From an uncultured bacterium (GTDB lineage: Bacteria; Cyanobacteriota; Vampirovibrionia; Gastranaerophilales; Gastranaerophilaceae): 64,000 bases of DNA. Within the stretch, counting starts at the first letter, position 1. Each line of letters starts with the position of its first letter. Below are positions 16,752 through 26,770 of the stretch, one piece after another. Made by a program: the position numbers and the translations under genes. The notes under the pieces were generated by a model. That model had not been told where the DNA came from and made no database searches. It saw nothing but the letters and a program-made list of their open reading frames with translations. The stretch spans positions 69,770-133,769 of the forward strand of contig CASFPS010000003.1 of the NCBI GenBank assembly GCA_949296355.1. The letters are read 5' to 3'.

Positions 16752-17903
16752 ATGAAATTAAAACTTACGCGTAAGCAGGTCGGAGCTATTATTTTACTTA
16801 TAATTATAGTTCCTATTATTTATAATAAGGCAGCAGGATTTGTAGCCGGTATGATTCAGAGACGGGCTTTAAGCATGCCAAAAGAGGTTATTGTAGATAA
16901 TCCTCATATTGAAAAAGTCAATGTTTCTGCTGAAGCTACGGGAAGGGTCGAGGCAAAATACTCAATTGATGTTATAGCACGTGTTTCCGGATTTTTGCTT
17001 AAAAAATATTTTAATGAAGGTGATTTTGTTAAAAAAGGTCAGCTTCTTTTCCAGATAGACCCGAGAGAATTCCAGTTGTCTGTAAATAACGCTATGGCAA
17101 CGGTTAACCAGTATCAGGCTTTGTATACTAATGCCCAGCAGGAATTGGACAGAGCTAATGCGCTTGTAAAAGAAGATTTGATAAGCCGCTCCGATGTTGA
17201 CCAGAGCCTTGCAACAAGAAACCAGAATAAGGCGCTATTAGATGCAGCAAAACAGCAGCTTGAACTTTCGAGGGTAAATTTAGGCTATACGACTATTAAA
17301 TCGCCGATTGACGGAAGAATCGGGAAAGTTAATATAACAGAAGGAAACTATGTAACGGCATCTTCAGGCTCGCTTGTTAATGTTGCGAGCGTTTCGCCTG
17401 TTTATGTTACCTTCAGCCTTAAGACCGATGATTTTGTGAAACTCTTAAGAGCAAGCAACCGGTTTGAAGATGTTCAGGTAAAAGTTCAGTTTTCTGACGG
17501 TGACTGGTACGATGAAGTCGGCAAGATTAATTTTGTAGATAACAAAATCGACCAGAATTCAGGCTCTGTTACAATGCGTGCAACTTTTGACAACTCAAAA
17601 GGCTGGCTTGTTCCGGGTGCTTATATGAAAGTTAAACTTATTGCGCCGCAGCTTGTCGAATTTATGACGGTTCCTCAGGCATGCACTAAAGGCGACGCAA
17701 TGAGCGGGTATTATGTATGGGCAGTTGATAAGAACAACAAAGCTGTCAGAAAAAATATTGAAGTTTCCGATGATATTAACAATAACTGGATAGTGGAGGA
17801 CGGATTAAAAATGACTGATGTAATAGTTGTATCCGGTATCCAGAATGTTTCTCAGGAAGGGCAGAAGTTAAAGACCATAACTAATCAGAGTGAAAAAGAA
17901 TGA
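16752..17903 (+). CDS. RND efflux periplasmic adaptor (membrane fusion protein)
   Basis: About 383 residues. An N-terminal anchor helix ([15 protein letters not shown]) leads to the lipoyl half-motif [20 protein letters not shown], an alpha-hairpin (about residues 95-170), and the second lipoyl half [20 protein letters not shown]. Beta-barrel and membrane-proximal domains follow. It links the inner-membrane pump to the TolC channel. ATG 16752 is chosen because GGAG lies 6 nt upstream; upstream TTG codons lack this. The stop overlaps the RND pump start (ATGA). Family assignment to the AcrA/MexA type is clear; substrates are not predictable. Confidence 0.93.
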   Translation: MKLKLTRKQVGAIILLIIIVPIIYNKAAGFVAGMIQRRALSMPKEVIVDNPHIEKVNVSAEATGRVEAKYSIDVIARVSGFLLKKYFNEGDFVKKGQLLFQIDPREFQLSVNNAMATVNQYQALYTNAQQELDRANALVKEDLISRSDVDQSLATRNQNKALLDAAKQQLELSRVNLGYTTIKSPIDGRIGKVNITEGNYVTASSGSLVNVASVSPVYVTFSLKTDDFVKLLRASNRFEDVQVKVQFSDGDWYDEVGKINFVDNKIDQNSGSVTMRATFDNSKGWLVPGAYMKVKLIAPQLVEFMTVPQACTKGDAMSGYYVWAVDKNNKAVRKNIEVSDDINNNWIVEDGLKMTDVIVVSGIQNVSQEGQKLKTITNQSEKE

Positions 17904-20900
17904 AACCGATTTTTGATAAAGAAAAACTATTTTTCTTCATAAGAAAGCCGAGATTTGCGTTAGTAATTTCCGTATGTATTGTGATTATGGGTTTAATCTC
18001 AATGATGAGCCTGAAACAGGAAAGCTATCCGGATGTTACACCGCCTCAGGTAAGAGTTTCCGCAAATTATCAGGGCGCAAGTGCGGAAGTTATTGAATCT
18101 TCGGTTGCAACAGTTCTTGAAAATAAACTTAACGGTGTTGAAGATATGACCTATATGACTTCAACGTCGTATGACGGAAGCTATTCGTTAACTTTGTACT
18201 TTAAAGTCGGCTCCGATAAAAATATTAACCTGATGAATGTCCAGAACAGAATCCAGCAGGTTCAATCCCAATTGCCGGAAGATGTTCAGAGAACGGGTGT
18301 TACCGCAATCAGCAGAACGTCAGGCTCCGGCGCTATTATCCTGACTCTTTATCCGGAATCAGGTAACTGGACTCAATTAGATTTAACAAACTACGGTTCT
18401 ATTTATATTAAAGATGAATTAAAACGTATAGACGGTGTAGCTGACGTTGAAGTTTTCGGCGGCGGCAACTATTCTATGAGAATCTGGCTTGACCCGCAAA
18501 AAATGGCAGGCTTGAATATTTCCACAAGTGAAGTTAAGACTGCTATAGCTAACCAGAATACTCAGGTAACTGCTGGCGCTTTAGGTCAGCTTCCTACGGA
18601 TGAGCCGAATGCATTACAGCTGACACTCAAAACCCAGGGGCGTCTGGATGATGTTGAAGAGTTTGAAAATATTATAATCCGCTCCAATATGGACGGCTCA
18701 AATGTCAGAATTAAAGATATTGCAAGAGTAGAATTAGGCGCTGAATCTTATTCAAATCTGGGGCTTGTTAACGGCAAACCGTCAGCGGTTGTTCTTATAT
18801 CACAACTTCCGGATGCTAATGTAATTAACCTTTCTAAAGCCGTTAAAGCTAAAGTTGAAGAATTAAACGCTCAAATGTCTAACGGTATAAAGATTATGTA
18901 CGTTAAAGATGATGCGGATTATATTCACGAATCAATGAAGGAAGTTGAATTTACAATTCTTCTAACCGGCTTTATTGTTGTAGTTATTATATTCCTGTTC
19001 CTCGGTGACGGAATGGCAACACTTGTTCCTTGCGTTACAATTCCGGTATCTTTAGTCGGAACATTTGCGTTTTTGAAGGCTCTCGGTATGTCCATTAACC
19101 TTCTGACCTTGTTTGCAATGGTTCTCGCGGTTGCGGTTGTAGTCGATGACGCTATCGTTGTTATAGAAAACGTAAAAAGACATATTGATGAAGGAAAGTC
19201 GGCAATCATTGCTACCCAGCTTACGATGGAAGAAGTAGGTTTCGCTCTTGTTGCAATGGCTCTGGTCTTGATGGCGGTATTTGTTCCAATTGTATTCATG
19301 GGCGGTATGACGGGTATAATGTACAAACAATTTGCGGTTTGTATAGCAGTATCTATTGCATTATCCGCAATCTGCGCTCTTACGCTTTCTCCTGCTATGT
19401 GTTCGCATTTTCTGGGGCATCAGGGTGAGGGCAAGCTTAATAAAAGATTCCCTGTTCTCAAAAAAATTGAAGAGAAGGGCAACCTTATTGTAGTCAAGTT
19501 TAATGAAATGTTTGCAAAACTTGAAGATTTTTATATGGAATACGTCATCAAGTTTGTGCACGATAAAAAGCTTGTACTAATATGTTATGCAATCATAATT
19601 GCACTTACGCTTTTATGTTTTAAGACAATATCAACAGGTTTTATTCCGGATGAAGATCAGGGGGTTTTGCTTGCACAAATTACACTTCCTGACGGCGCTT
19701 CTTTGACAAGAACGGAAGAAGTTTCAAGAAGATTCACCGAACAGGTTAAAAACATTGACGGGGTGGATAAAGAAAAACTGACGGTATTCGGCGGAAACGG
19801 TTCTGTAAACCAATCTACCGTTATCATTCAGCTTGATGATTATGCAGACAGAAACGTCGGTGTTATTGAGTGGATAAAAAGAAAAATTAAAGGCAGACCT
19901 ACCGATTTATCACACGTTGCTATTTTGAATCAGGTAAGGGCAATTGCTTCAAGCTTCAAAGAGGCTTCAATTGTAGCATTTTCACCGCCTGCAATCAGCG
20001 GTATGAGTATGATGGGCGGTTTTGAATTTCAAATGCTTTCTAAGGGCGAATATACTCCGCAAGACTTAGAAGGCTGGGCAGGCAAGTTGATTGCGGCAGC
20101 GAACCAGAATCCTTCTCTATCAAGCGTTTACACTTCATTCCAGGCAAACGTTCCGCAATATATTGTAGAAATCGACTATGAAAAAGCGCTTGCGCAGAAT
20201 GTTGATTTGCAGGAATTGTATTCAACACTTTCTTCAATGCTCGGTACGTATTATGTTAACGACTTTAACAAATATGACAGGGTTTATAAGGTACAGCTGC
20301 AGGCAGAAAGCCAGTTCAGAAATAAAGCAACGGATTTGTCCGGAATATATGTAAAGAATAATAATGGTGTTATGGTTCCTGTTTTATCAATAGTAAAATT
20401 GAGACAAACAATCGGTACGGCATCAATTACAAGGTATAACCAGTATAAGTCGGTACAAATTCAAGGTCAGCAGGCTGCGGGAAAAAGCTCCGGCGACGCA
20501 ATGAACGCTATGGAAGATGTTTCTAAGGAAATACTTCCGGCAGATATTTCTTATGACTGGTCAGGAACTTCCGCCCAGGAAAGAGAAGCTTCGGGGCAGA
20601 CAGGGTTAATTGTCGGAATGGCTCTGGTGTTTGTATACTTGTTCCTTGTAGCGCTTTATGAAAGCTATACAATCCCGATTGCGGTACTTTTGATTTCACC
20701 GATTGCGGCACTGGGCGCTCTGTTATTCCAGTTAATGCTGAACCAGTCTTTCGATATATATTCACAGGTTGGTATGATAACACTTGTCGGTCTTGCGGCT
20801 AAGCAATCCATTTTGATTGTTGAGTTTGCAAAGGAAGAGCACGAAAAACACGGTTTATCCGTAAAAGATGCGGCAGTTAAGGCGGCTAAGTTAAGATTCA

Positions 20901-21130
20901 GAGCAATTATGATGACAGAATTAGCATTCATTATCGGTGTACTTCCGATGCTTTTTGCACACGGCGCCGGTGCTAATTCAAGAATATCCGTAGGCTCAAC
21001 TGTATTCGGCGGTATGATTGCGGCTGCAACTCTGGGGGCTGCTCTTACTCCGGCATTCTATGTAATCGTTCAGGAATTAGTTGATAAATTCCCGAAAAAA
21101 GAAATTACCGAAAAAGACTTGGAGATGTAG
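17900..21130 (+). CDS. RND multidrug efflux permease (AcrB/HAE1 type)
   Basis: 1076 residues, full family length. It has TM1 near residues 20-38, the porter-domain motif [14 protein letters not shown], the proton-relay helix TM4 ([20 protein letters not shown] with the D-D pair) and the typical C-terminal helices ([40 protein letters not shown]). It is a homotrimeric inner-membrane drug/proton antiporter. The ATGA overlap with the adaptor and the TolC gene 1 bp downstream define a complete tripartite operon. Hydrophobic inhibitors, bile salts or antibiotics are plausible substrates in a gut organism, by inference. Confidence 0.96.
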   Translation: MKPIFDKEKLFFFIRKPRFALVISVCIVIMGLISMMSLKQESYPDVTPPQVRVSANYQGASAEVIESSVATVLENKLNGVEDMTYMTSTSYDGSYSLTLYFKVGSDKNINLMNVQNRIQQVQSQLPEDVQRTGVTAISRTSGSGAIILTLYPESGNWTQLDLTNYGSIYIKDELKRIDGVADVEVFGGGNYSMRIWLDPQKMAGLNISTSEVKTAIANQNTQVTAGALGQLPTDEPNALQLTLKTQGRLDDVEEFENIIIRSNMDGSNVRIKDIARVELGAESYSNLGLVNGKPSAVVLISQLPDANVINLSKAVKAKVEELNAQMSNGIKIMYVKDDADYIHESMKEVEFTILLTGFIVVVIIFLFLGDGMATLVPCVTIPVSLVGTFAFLKALGMSINLLTLFAMVLAVAVVVDDAIVVIENVKRHIDEGKSAIIATQLTMEEVGFALVAMALVLMAVFVPIVFMGGMTGIMYKQFAVCIAVSIALSAICALTLSPAMCSHFLGHQGEGKLNKRFPVLKKIEEKGNLIVVKFNEMFAKLEDFYMEYVIKFVHDKKLVLICYAIIIALTLLCFKTISTGFIPDEDQGVLLAQITLPDGASLTRTEEVSRRFTEQVKNIDGVDKEKLTVFGGNGSVNQSTVIIQLDDYADRNVGVIEWIKRKIKGRPTDLSHVAILNQVRAIASSFKEASIVAFSPPAISGMSMMGGFEFQMLSKGEYTPQDLEGWAGKLIAAANQNPSLSSVYTSFQANVPQYIVEIDYEKALAQNVDLQELYSTLSSMLGTYYVNDFNKYDRVYKVQLQAESQFRNKATDLSGIYVKNNNGVMVPVLSIVKLRQTIGTASITRYNQYKSVQIQGQQAAGKSSGDAMNAMEDVSKEILPADISYDWSGTSAQEREASGQTGLIVGMALVFVYLFLVALYESYTIPIAVLLISPIAALGALLFQLMLNQSFDIYSQVGMITLVGLAAKQSILIVEFAKEEHEKHGLSVKDAAVKAAKLRFRAIMMTELAFIIGVLPMLFAHGAGANSRISVGSTVFGGMIAAATLGAALTPAFYVIVQELVDKFPKKEITEKDLEM

Positions 21131-21131
21131 G

Positions 21132-22640
21132 ATGAAAAAGGTTTTAAATATATTACTAATATGCTCGCTTATAACGGCAATTTCTTCTCCGGCTCTTGCT
21201 AAATCCAAAAAAGAGAAAAAGCAGGAGAAAGAAAAAATAGAAATTGTAAAACCTGAAAAGAAAAAGGTTAACAGGCGGCTTGAGTGGAAAAAATTTAAGA
21301 GCAATGAAAAAGCCAAAAAAGATTCCTCTAAAGAAGCTAAAGGAATGTATGAGACAAAGTTTCCTACAATCACCAGCCAGATTGAATACGCCGATATGAA
21401 CGGCGAAGTAACTTTGAGTGACTGTATTAAGCTTGCCATCACCCATCATCCGACAATTATGTCAGCTATCAGCAACGCCGAGATTTATAAAACAAGAATC
21501 GGTCAGGCATGGTCTAATTATTTTCCGACCTTCGGTGCGGGAGTAAGCTACTCAAGAAACGATATGCTTATGTCCACAATGCCTGCAAACATGACCAGAA
21601 TGATGCAGCAAAAGTACAATATGTTTTATGTACCGACTCTTTCTGCTAATCTGCTTTTATTTGATTTTGGTAAAACCAAAGCTATTGCAGATACGGCAAA
21701 AAGAAACTGGGAAGCTTCAAGATATGATGCGGAATCCAGCATTGAAACAGTTATTTATAACGTGAAAGTCGCATATTACAATATGGTTTTTGCAAAAATT
21801 CAGAGAGAAGTTTATGAAGAAACGGTTAAAGACTTTGAACTCCAGTGGAAACAGGCAAAAGCATATTATGAAATCGGAAAGAAAGCAAAAATTGATGTTA
21901 CGACTGCCGAATATAACCTTGGAAACGCTCGTGTAAACTTAATCAAAGCTAAAAATACGCAAGAAGTTGCAGCCGTAGAACTTGCAAATGCAGTCGGCAT
22001 TCCGGAGCTTGAAGGGGTCATTTTAAAAGACAAGTTAAACAATAAAAAGTATGAGGTTAACTTTCCTGATTTAATAAAGACGGCAGAAGAATCCCGTCCG
22101 GCGCTTCTGGCTGCAAAAAAAGCCATGGATGCTGCAGAACTTAATGTAAGAGCCGCAAAACGGGCATTCACTCCGGATGTAAGCGGATTTGCAGGATATG
22201 ACCATGGCGGAAGGCAGATTAATAATGACTACGGCTACCAGTTTGGAGTCCAGCTTAATTATACGGCAATGAATTTGATGCTCCTCAAAAAACAGGTTGA
22301 TGAAGCAAAAGCTACTTACAATAAAGCCGTTGCTGATTATGAGCAGCAGAAACAAAATGTTTATCTGGAAGTTAAGAGCGCATATATTAACCTTCTTAAC
22401 TCCCACGACAGCCTTGATGTTGCAAAACTTGCTCTCCAGCAGGCAAAAGAACGTCAATATCTGGCATTTAGAAGATATCAGGTAGGACTCGGAGACGCTA
22501 TTGAATTTAAGGATTCTGAAAATACGTACTTAAATGCACAATTAGATTATTACAATAACCTCTTAAATTACAACATAAATGCAGCGGAGCTTGAGAGGGT
22601 AATCGGTGCGCCGATTAAAGAATCGGATATTGATTTGTAA
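21132..22640 (+). CDS. TolC-family outer-membrane efflux channel
   Basis: About 502 residues from ATG 21132; upstream in-frame codons lie inside the pump gene. A signal peptide (KKVLNILLICSLITAISSPALA) is followed by an unusually lysine-rich linker (residues about 24-75: KSKKEKKQEKEKIEIVKPEK) before the first outer-membrane-efflux domain begins (VTLSDCIKLAITHHPTIMSA). Two repeats of the family are visible, the second with PALLAAKKAMDAAELNVRAA and the final YQVGLGDAIEFKDSENTYLN. It forms the trimeric exit duct of the pump. The lysine-rich extension is not usual for TolC and could interact with peptidoglycan or surface layer (inference). Confidence 0.93.
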   Translation: MKKVLNILLICSLITAISSPALAKSKKEKKQEKEKIEIVKPEKKKVNRRLEWKKFKSNEKAKKDSSKEAKGMYETKFPTITSQIEYADMNGEVTLSDCIKLAITHHPTIMSAISNAEIYKTRIGQAWSNYFPTFGAGVSYSRNDMLMSTMPANMTRMMQQKYNMFYVPTLSANLLLFDFGKTKAIADTAKRNWEASRYDAESSIETVIYNVKVAYYNMVFAKIQREVYEETVKDFELQWKQAKAYYEIGKKAKIDVTTAEYNLGNARVNLIKAKNTQEVAAVELANAVGIPELEGVILKDKLNNKKYEVNFPDLIKTAEESRPALLAAKKAMDAAELNVRAAKRAFTPDVSGFAGYDHGGRQINNDYGYQFGVQLNYTAMNLMLLKKQVDEAKATYNKAVADYEQQKQNVYLEVKSAYINLLNSHDSLDVAKLALQQAKERQYLAFRRYQVGLGDAIEFKDSENTYLNAQLDYYNNLLNYNINAAELERVIGAPIKESDIDL

Positions 22641-22652
22641 GGAAACAATTTT

Positions 22653-23018
22653 ATGACAGATTTGGCACTCAGAAATTATGCACACCTTGGCGATGCTGTA
22701 TGGGAAATTTTTGTCAGAGAATATGTGATTTACAGGACGTCCAATCCGAAAACACTGCATAAGCTTACTACAGAAAGAGTCAACGCAACTTTTCAATCGG
22801 AAATGCTCCATTTTATTGAGGACGATTTGACGGAAGAAGAAAAAGAACTTGCAAGACGCGGAAGAAATCTTCCGATTCCTGTAGGGCGCAAATCTATCCA
22901 GAATACATACAGACCGGCAACAGCGTTTGAAGTTCTAATCGGCTACTGGTATTTATGCGACAAAGACAGATTAAACTTTTTCTTTGATAAATTCAGATCA
23001 ATCGAATTTTTTAGCTGA
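22653..23018 (+). CDS. mrnC: Mini-ribonuclease III
   Basis: 121 residues. NYAHLGDAVWEIFVREYVIY matches the RNase III catalytic signature of the dsRNA-binding-domain-less Mini-III, and RPATAFEVLIGYWYLCDKDR gives the second acidic cluster. In Bacillus and plant/cyanobacterial lineages it matures 23S rRNA ends. It follows tolC by 12 bp with GGAAAC upstream, probably as a read-through gene. Its last 21 bp overlap the convergent TPR gene. Confidence 0.92.
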   Translation: MTDLALRNYAHLGDAVWEIFVREYVIYRTSNPKTLHKLTTERVNATFQSEMLHFIEDDLTEEEKELARRGRNLPIPVGRKSIQNTYRPATAFEVLIGYWYLCDKDRLNFFFDKFRSIEFFS

Positions 23019-24053
23019 TTTTATGCCAAGCTCATCATTTATTCTTTCCTGATAATCAAGCAGTATAGGATTGTCAGCCTGTTCCGAAGCAAGAGCGTTC
23101 AACTCTTTTCGGGCAAGCGCCAGATATCCGGTATCATAAAGTATTATTGCTTTAAGCAGATTGGCTTCAAAAAAATCATCCTGCAATTCTTCAAGCGCCC
23201 TTTTGTAATGTTTTTCAGAATAATACAAATTTGCAAGTGCAAAATGATAATTCCGGTTGTCAGGCTTTAAAGCTATTGCGTGATTGTAATACTGCTTGGC
23301 AAGAGTTGTGTCGCCCTGCCTAAAATATATGTTTGCTAAATTAAAATAATATTCATCATTTTTAGGATTTAATTTTATTGCGCTTAGTACAAAATCCCTT
23401 GCGGCTTTAAAATTGCCCAGATAGCTTTCTACCGCTCCGCAAAAATTAAGGAGTTCCGGATTCTCATTATCTTCTGTCAGTCTGTTTAAAAGCTCTATAC
23501 ACTTGTCTTTTTTATTCTGCGCATAATACACCTGACCCAGTGTCAATAAAACATCCTGATTGTCAGGCTCAAGCTCCAGTGCTTTATGAAGATATTCTTC
23601 CGATTTTTCAAGTTCTTTTTTGTTATACAAAGCCCTTGCCTGTTCAAGATACACAAGGCTGTCAGGAGTCTCGATATTGTACTCAAAAATTTCATCAAAT
23701 TTTCCCTGCTGATTCAAAAGCCTGAGTATCTGAACCAGATCAGAACGGTTATGCGATATGCAATAAATATTTTTGGCTGTCTGTTCTGCCTCTGCAAGCG
23801 CATTCTTGTCGATAAATATCTGTTCCAGAAGTCTTAAAGCTTCAATATGCTCCGGATTTTTGTCCAAAATCTGCTCAATATAGCTTAGAGCCTTTTCTTC
23901 ATTTTGCATTCTATAATACAAATCAGCAATTTCCAGCAAAAGCTCTGTACTGTTATTGTCCTGCTCCAGCGCCTTATAAAAGACTTCTATTGCATGTTTA
24001 TAGTGACCTCTGTTTTTCAGAGTAAAACCTTCTTGTAATAAATTCTTAATCAT
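22998..24053 (-). CDS. Tetratricopeptide-repeat protein
   Basis: 351 residues made of about nine TPRs, e.g. AIEVFYKALEQDNNSTELLL, VLLTLGQVYYAQNKKDKCIE, AKQYYNHAIALKPDNRNYHF. No signal peptide or catalytic domain, so a cytoplasmic or membrane-peripheral scaffold is likely. The ATG lies within the last codons of the upstream DivIC/FtsL-like gene (8-bp overlap), so the two are translationally coupled; a role near the division machinery is an inference from this. Its 3' end overlaps mrnC by 21 bp in antisense. Confidence 0.85.
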   Translation of the reverse strand: MIKNLLQEGFTLKNRGHYKHAIEVFYKALEQDNNSTELLLEIADLYYRMQNEEKALSYIEQILDKNPEHIEALRLLEQIFIDKNALAEAEQTAKNIYCISHNRSDLVQILRLLNQQGKFDEIFEYNIETPDSLVYLEQARALYNKKELEKSEEYLHKALELEPDNQDVLLTLGQVYYAQNKKDKCIELLNRLTEDNENPELLNFCGAVESYLGNFKAARDFVLSAIKLNPKNDEYYFNLANIYFRQGDTTLAKQYYNHAIALKPDNRNYHFALANLYYSEKHYKRALEELQDDFFEANLLKAIILYDTGYLALARKELNALASEQADNPILLDYQERINDELGIKSAKKFD

Positions 24054-24480
24054 GTTTTGTTAACTTCATCAGTCTTGCGACTGCATCCTTTTCTGTTTTC
24101 TCTTCTTCCGGTTTGTTGATTATAACAAGAACCTCATCTTCGCCGGACATTTTTAAATTATTTCTCGCAATAGCCTCTAAGCCGGTAACATTTGAAAAAT
24201 TCTTGATATTGTCCTGCAGCTGCTCATTCAAAGCTTTTGCAGCATTCCTTGTCTTTGTAATCTGGACAATTTTAGCTTTATAAGAAACAATTTTTGAAAT
24301 GTTCAAAACCGCGCTGATTGTGATTTGTATAAGGCACAAAAATAAAATTATGGTGAGAAAAGAGTAGTAAAAACCGTTTGAGGACGATTTTTTTGCCGCT
24401 TTTTTTTCATCCGGTCTCTTTTTATTTATGTTAACGACCCTGCGCGGACGTTTTTGCTCAGGTTTAAATCTTGGTGCCAT
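24046..24480 (-). CDS. DivIC/FtsB/FtsL-like septum protein
   Basis: 144 residues. A basic cytoplasmic N-terminus (RFKPEQKRPRRVVNINKKRP), one transmembrane helix (FYYSFLTIILFLCLIQITIS, about 37-56), and a periplasmic coiled coil (KAKIVQITKTRNAAKALNEQ) leading to EAIARNNLKMSGEDEVLVII. The closing motif ARnnLkm..ede-v is characteristic of the septum-formation initiator family (DivIC/FtsB). It should join the FtsQLB-type complex at midcell. The TATAAT at 24487-24492 ends only 6 nt before the ATG and no ribosome-binding site exists, so the mRNA appears leaderless. Confidence 0.85.
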   Translation of the reverse strand: MAPRFKPEQKRPRRVVNINKKRPDEKKAAKKSSSNGFYYSFLTIILFLCLIQITISAVLNISKIVSYKAKIVQITKTRNAAKALNEQLQDNIKNFSNVTGLEAIARNNLKMSGEDEVLVIINKPEEEKTEKDAVARLMKLTKHD

Positions 24481-24486
24481 AAGTTA

Positions 24487-24515
24487 ATTATATAAAAATT
24501 TCCAATTAATTACAA
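24487..24515 (-). promoter_or_regulatory. Promoter giving a leaderless mRNA (DivIC-like gene)
   Basis: On the minus strand: -10 TATAAT at 24487-24492, -35 TTGTAA at 24510-24515, 17-bp spacer. Only 6 nt separate the -10 from the ATG at 24480. Confidence 0.6.
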
Positions 24516-25229
24516 CTTAAATCCGGTTGAAAAACTGAATGCGGAGCTTCTGCCTCCGTTTGCATAATATGACTGGGCGACACCGAGTTCAAACTTTAAA
24601 GAATCCGCATATTTTTTGAGAGCCGGACTGTATACTATTGTTATTTCATTTTTGTTCTTAGGGGCATTGACATAGTTTGTAAAACTGTCTTTCAGGGTTA
24701 ATTTATCAGTTATATGCCACTCCGGAGTAACACATACTGTTCCGTACAGAGAGCCTACATCCTGAGAGGCTGATTGTTTGAATTTTGTCTCCAGTGAAAA
24801 GTATTTAGGAGTATCATATCTTACAAAAACGCCGGTTGATGATTCCATCTGGGAGAGCGATAATTCTTCGCCCCAGAGTGTGCCGTATGTAACACCCTTA
24901 AAGCTTTCGGATACCACTCCGCTCAGCGGAAGAATATCTTTCAGGTTATTTCTTGTTACTGCCGCCCTTGAGAGGGCGCTCCTGGGCGTGTTTGTATTTG
25001 ATGTGATATTCAAAATCTTTACCGGTATTGTTACAGAGCGCTTCGGGATATTAACCTGAGGCTTTTCAATATCATCATCAAGGTAAATTGTTTCAACCGG
25101 ATTATCGTCATACTCAACCTGCCCTTGAAGTTTATACGTTTCCACAACCGGCTTAACTTCTGCCTCTTCTGCAAAAGCCGGCAGAAAATTTACAAACACT
25201 AAGGCTATGACGAAAAATAATCTCAACAT
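24510..25229 (-). CDS. Exported protein, probable outer-membrane beta structure
   Basis: 239 residues. Signal peptide LRLFFVIALVFVNFLPAFAE with cleavage after AFA. The mature part has an N-terminal acidic linker and then alternating hydrophobic strands (VSESFKGVTYGTLWGEELSL, FSLETKFKQS, YGTVCVTPEWHITDKLTLKD), ending in SAFSFSTGFKL. An aromatic plus terminal hydrophobic residue, as here, often marks beta-barrel outer-membrane proteins. No family is recognised. A TTGAAA-17-TACAAT promoter with the -10 6 nt before the ATG indicates another leaderless mRNA. Confidence 0.65.
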   Translation of the reverse strand: MLRLFFVIALVFVNFLPAFAEEAEVKPVVETYKLQGQVEYDDNPVETIYLDDDIEKPQVNIPKRSVTIPVKILNITSNTNTPRSALSRAAVTRNNLKDILPLSGVVSESFKGVTYGTLWGEELSLSQMESSTGVFVRYDTPKYFSLETKFKQSASQDVGSLYGTVCVTPEWHITDKLTLKDSFTNYVNAPKNKNEITIVYSPALKKYADSLKFELGVAQSYYANGGRSSAFSFSTGFKL

Positions 25230-25235
25230 AGTTAC

Positions 25236-25264
25236 ATTGTAAATTAAATAAATGATGTTTTCAA
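25236..25264 (-). promoter_or_regulatory. Promoter giving a leaderless mRNA (exported protein gene)
   Basis: On the minus strand: -35 TTGAAA at 25259-25264, 17-bp spacer, -10 TACAAT at 25236-25241, then 6 nt to the ATG at 25229. Confidence 0.65.
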
Positions 25265-25348
25265 TTAGTTTTTGCCTGATTGGAGAATATTCTTTTCTTT
25301 CAATTTGAAGGATAAATTAGTAAGAATTTTGTAAAAAGGAGATATTTT

Positions 25349-25780
25349 ATGAAAAAAAGTTTTTTGATTTTAACAATGGGGGTGTTTATGATTTCAAATA
25401 GCGCATTTGCGGCTGAAAACATTGCAGTGGTTGATTTACAAAAAGTTGTGAGTAACTCGGCGCAGGTCAAACAGTTAAAGCAGGAACATGAAAAGAAAAT
25501 GGAAGAGTTAAATAAAATTGTGATAAATGCCCGCGGAGAGATTTCAAATACAACGGACAGCGCAAAAATTTTACAGTTAGAAGAAAAATATACAAATGAA
25601 TTTAACACTAAAAAAGCAGCGCTAGAAAAGGATTACAGTAACAGGTTGAGCGCTATTGAAAAGAATATAAAAGATGAGATTGCCAAAAAAGCGCAGCAGG
25701 ATAAGTACGACTATGTTTTTGCAAAAAGCGTTCTTCTCTACGGCGGGAAAGATATTACAAATGATATAAAAGTCAAATAG
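25349..25780 (+). CDS. OmpH/Skp-family periplasmic chaperone
   Basis: 143 residues. Signal peptide KKSFLILTMGVFMISNSAFA, then ENIAVVDLQKVVSNSAQVKQ, the invariant start of Skp/OmpH domains. A long coiled coil (QEHEKKMEELNKIVINARGE to the SNRLSAIEKNIKDEIAKKAQ helix) forms the tentacles, and DYVFAKSVLLYGGKDITNDI is the closing strand of the body. It escorts unfolded outer-membrane proteins through the periplasm. AAAAAGGAG lies upstream. It supports the diderm assignment. Confidence 0.92.
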   Translation: MKKSFLILTMGVFMISNSAFAAENIAVVDLQKVVSNSAQVKQLKQEHEKKMEELNKIVINARGEISNTTDSAKILQLEEKYTNEFNTKKAALEKDYSNRLSAIEKNIKDEIAKKAQQDKYDYVFAKSVLLYGGKDITNDIKVK

Positions 25781-25848
25781 AGAGAAATTTTTCAGATAGC
25801 AAAAAACATGTTTTTGTGTTTTTATATAAACACAAAAAAGGTTTAAAC

Positions 25849-26748
25849 ATGAAAATTTCTAATATAAACAGCTGTAATCCTCCGGCACAAATCAATCACA
25901 GAGGCGGAATAAAATCTTTAAATGTAATAAATCCCGTATCACATTATCTGGACAGATATTTTAACAGGATGGCAAAAGCCTCTGCCGACCGTTTGGATCC
26001 TCTCTCTCCCAAACTGAGAAGTTTTATCCGGTATGTCGGTTTGAATAAAGCTGCAGCATGGGACATAAATCCTGCAGACTCAAAAGAATATATTCTATTT
26101 TTGCACGGCATGTCACAAAATGTCAGTAATTATCAGAGACTTTATGAAGCTGTAACAGGAAAGAAAAAAGGTGTATTTGCTCTGGAATACCGCGGATACG
26201 GAGTAAACGGAAAATCAAAAGTTTCAGAAGACAAACTAAAAAAAGATGTTGAAACTGCTTACGAGTATTTAACCCGCAATAAAGGGATAAAACCGGAAAA
26301 CATTACCGTTGCCGGACATAGTCTGGGCGGCGTTCTTGCTGCAGATTTTGCTTCCAAACATCCGGAGATTAGAGCTTTGATTATGATATCTCCTATTACA
26401 AAAGTATCATATCTCGGCAGAAAATTTATGCAGAATAAGAACCTCGGAGTCGGCGCGCCTGCTAAAGCAATGAACCTGACGGAGAAAATTCCGCTTCTCG
26501 CCAGACTTCTTAACCTAAAGTTCAATTCAATTAACAAAATGAAGAAAGTACAGATTCCTGCTTATATAGTACACTCAAAAAACGATTCAGTTACTTCAAA
26601 AGAGGGTACACAAAGCTTAATTAAAACCGCAAGACGCCGGGGAGTTTTGAAAGGATTCAAGTATTATCCTACAGGAGGGCATAAAGTAGATTCTCAAAAA
26701 ATTGCGTACGTATCAGATATAATTGATGAAATTTATAGCAAAAAATAA
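25849..26748 (+). CDS. Alpha/beta hydrolase with lineage-type N-terminus
   Basis: About 299 residues. A serine hydrolase fold is clear: oxyanion strand YILFLHGMSQNVSNYQRLYE, nucleophile elbow VAGHSLGGVLAADFA (Ser in GHSLGG), acid in IPAYIVHSKNDSVTSKEGTQ, and His in YPTGGHKVDS. It is related to monoacylglycerol-lipase/BEM46-type hydrolases. The start MKISNINSCNPPAQINHRGG resembles the short N-termini of neighbouring proteins and is not a signal peptide. ATG 25849 is chosen because AAAAAAGG stands at 25834-25841. An 11-bp hairpin (25811-25821 with 25828-25838) lies just upstream and touches that site, so it may regulate translation. The substrate is unknown. Confidence 0.82.
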   Translation: MKISNINSCNPPAQINHRGGIKSLNVINPVSHYLDRYFNRMAKASADRLDPLSPKLRSFIRYVGLNKAAAWDINPADSKEYILFLHGMSQNVSNYQRLYEAVTGKKKGVFALEYRGYGVNGKSKVSEDKLKKDVETAYEYLTRNKGIKPENITVAGHSLGGVLAADFASKHPEIRALIMISPITKVSYLGRKFMQNKNLGVGAPAKAMNLTEKIPLLARLLNLKFNSINKMKKVQIPAYIVHSKNDSVTSKEGTQSLIKTARRRGVLKGFKYYPTGGHKVDSQKIAYVSDIIDEIYSKK

Positions 26749-26770
26749 ATTTACCGGTTTTATTTAAGGT

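Noticed and set aside
25811..25838. Hairpin as terminator of ompH
   Set aside because: No T-run follows on the plus strand; more likely a leader structure of the hydrolase gene.
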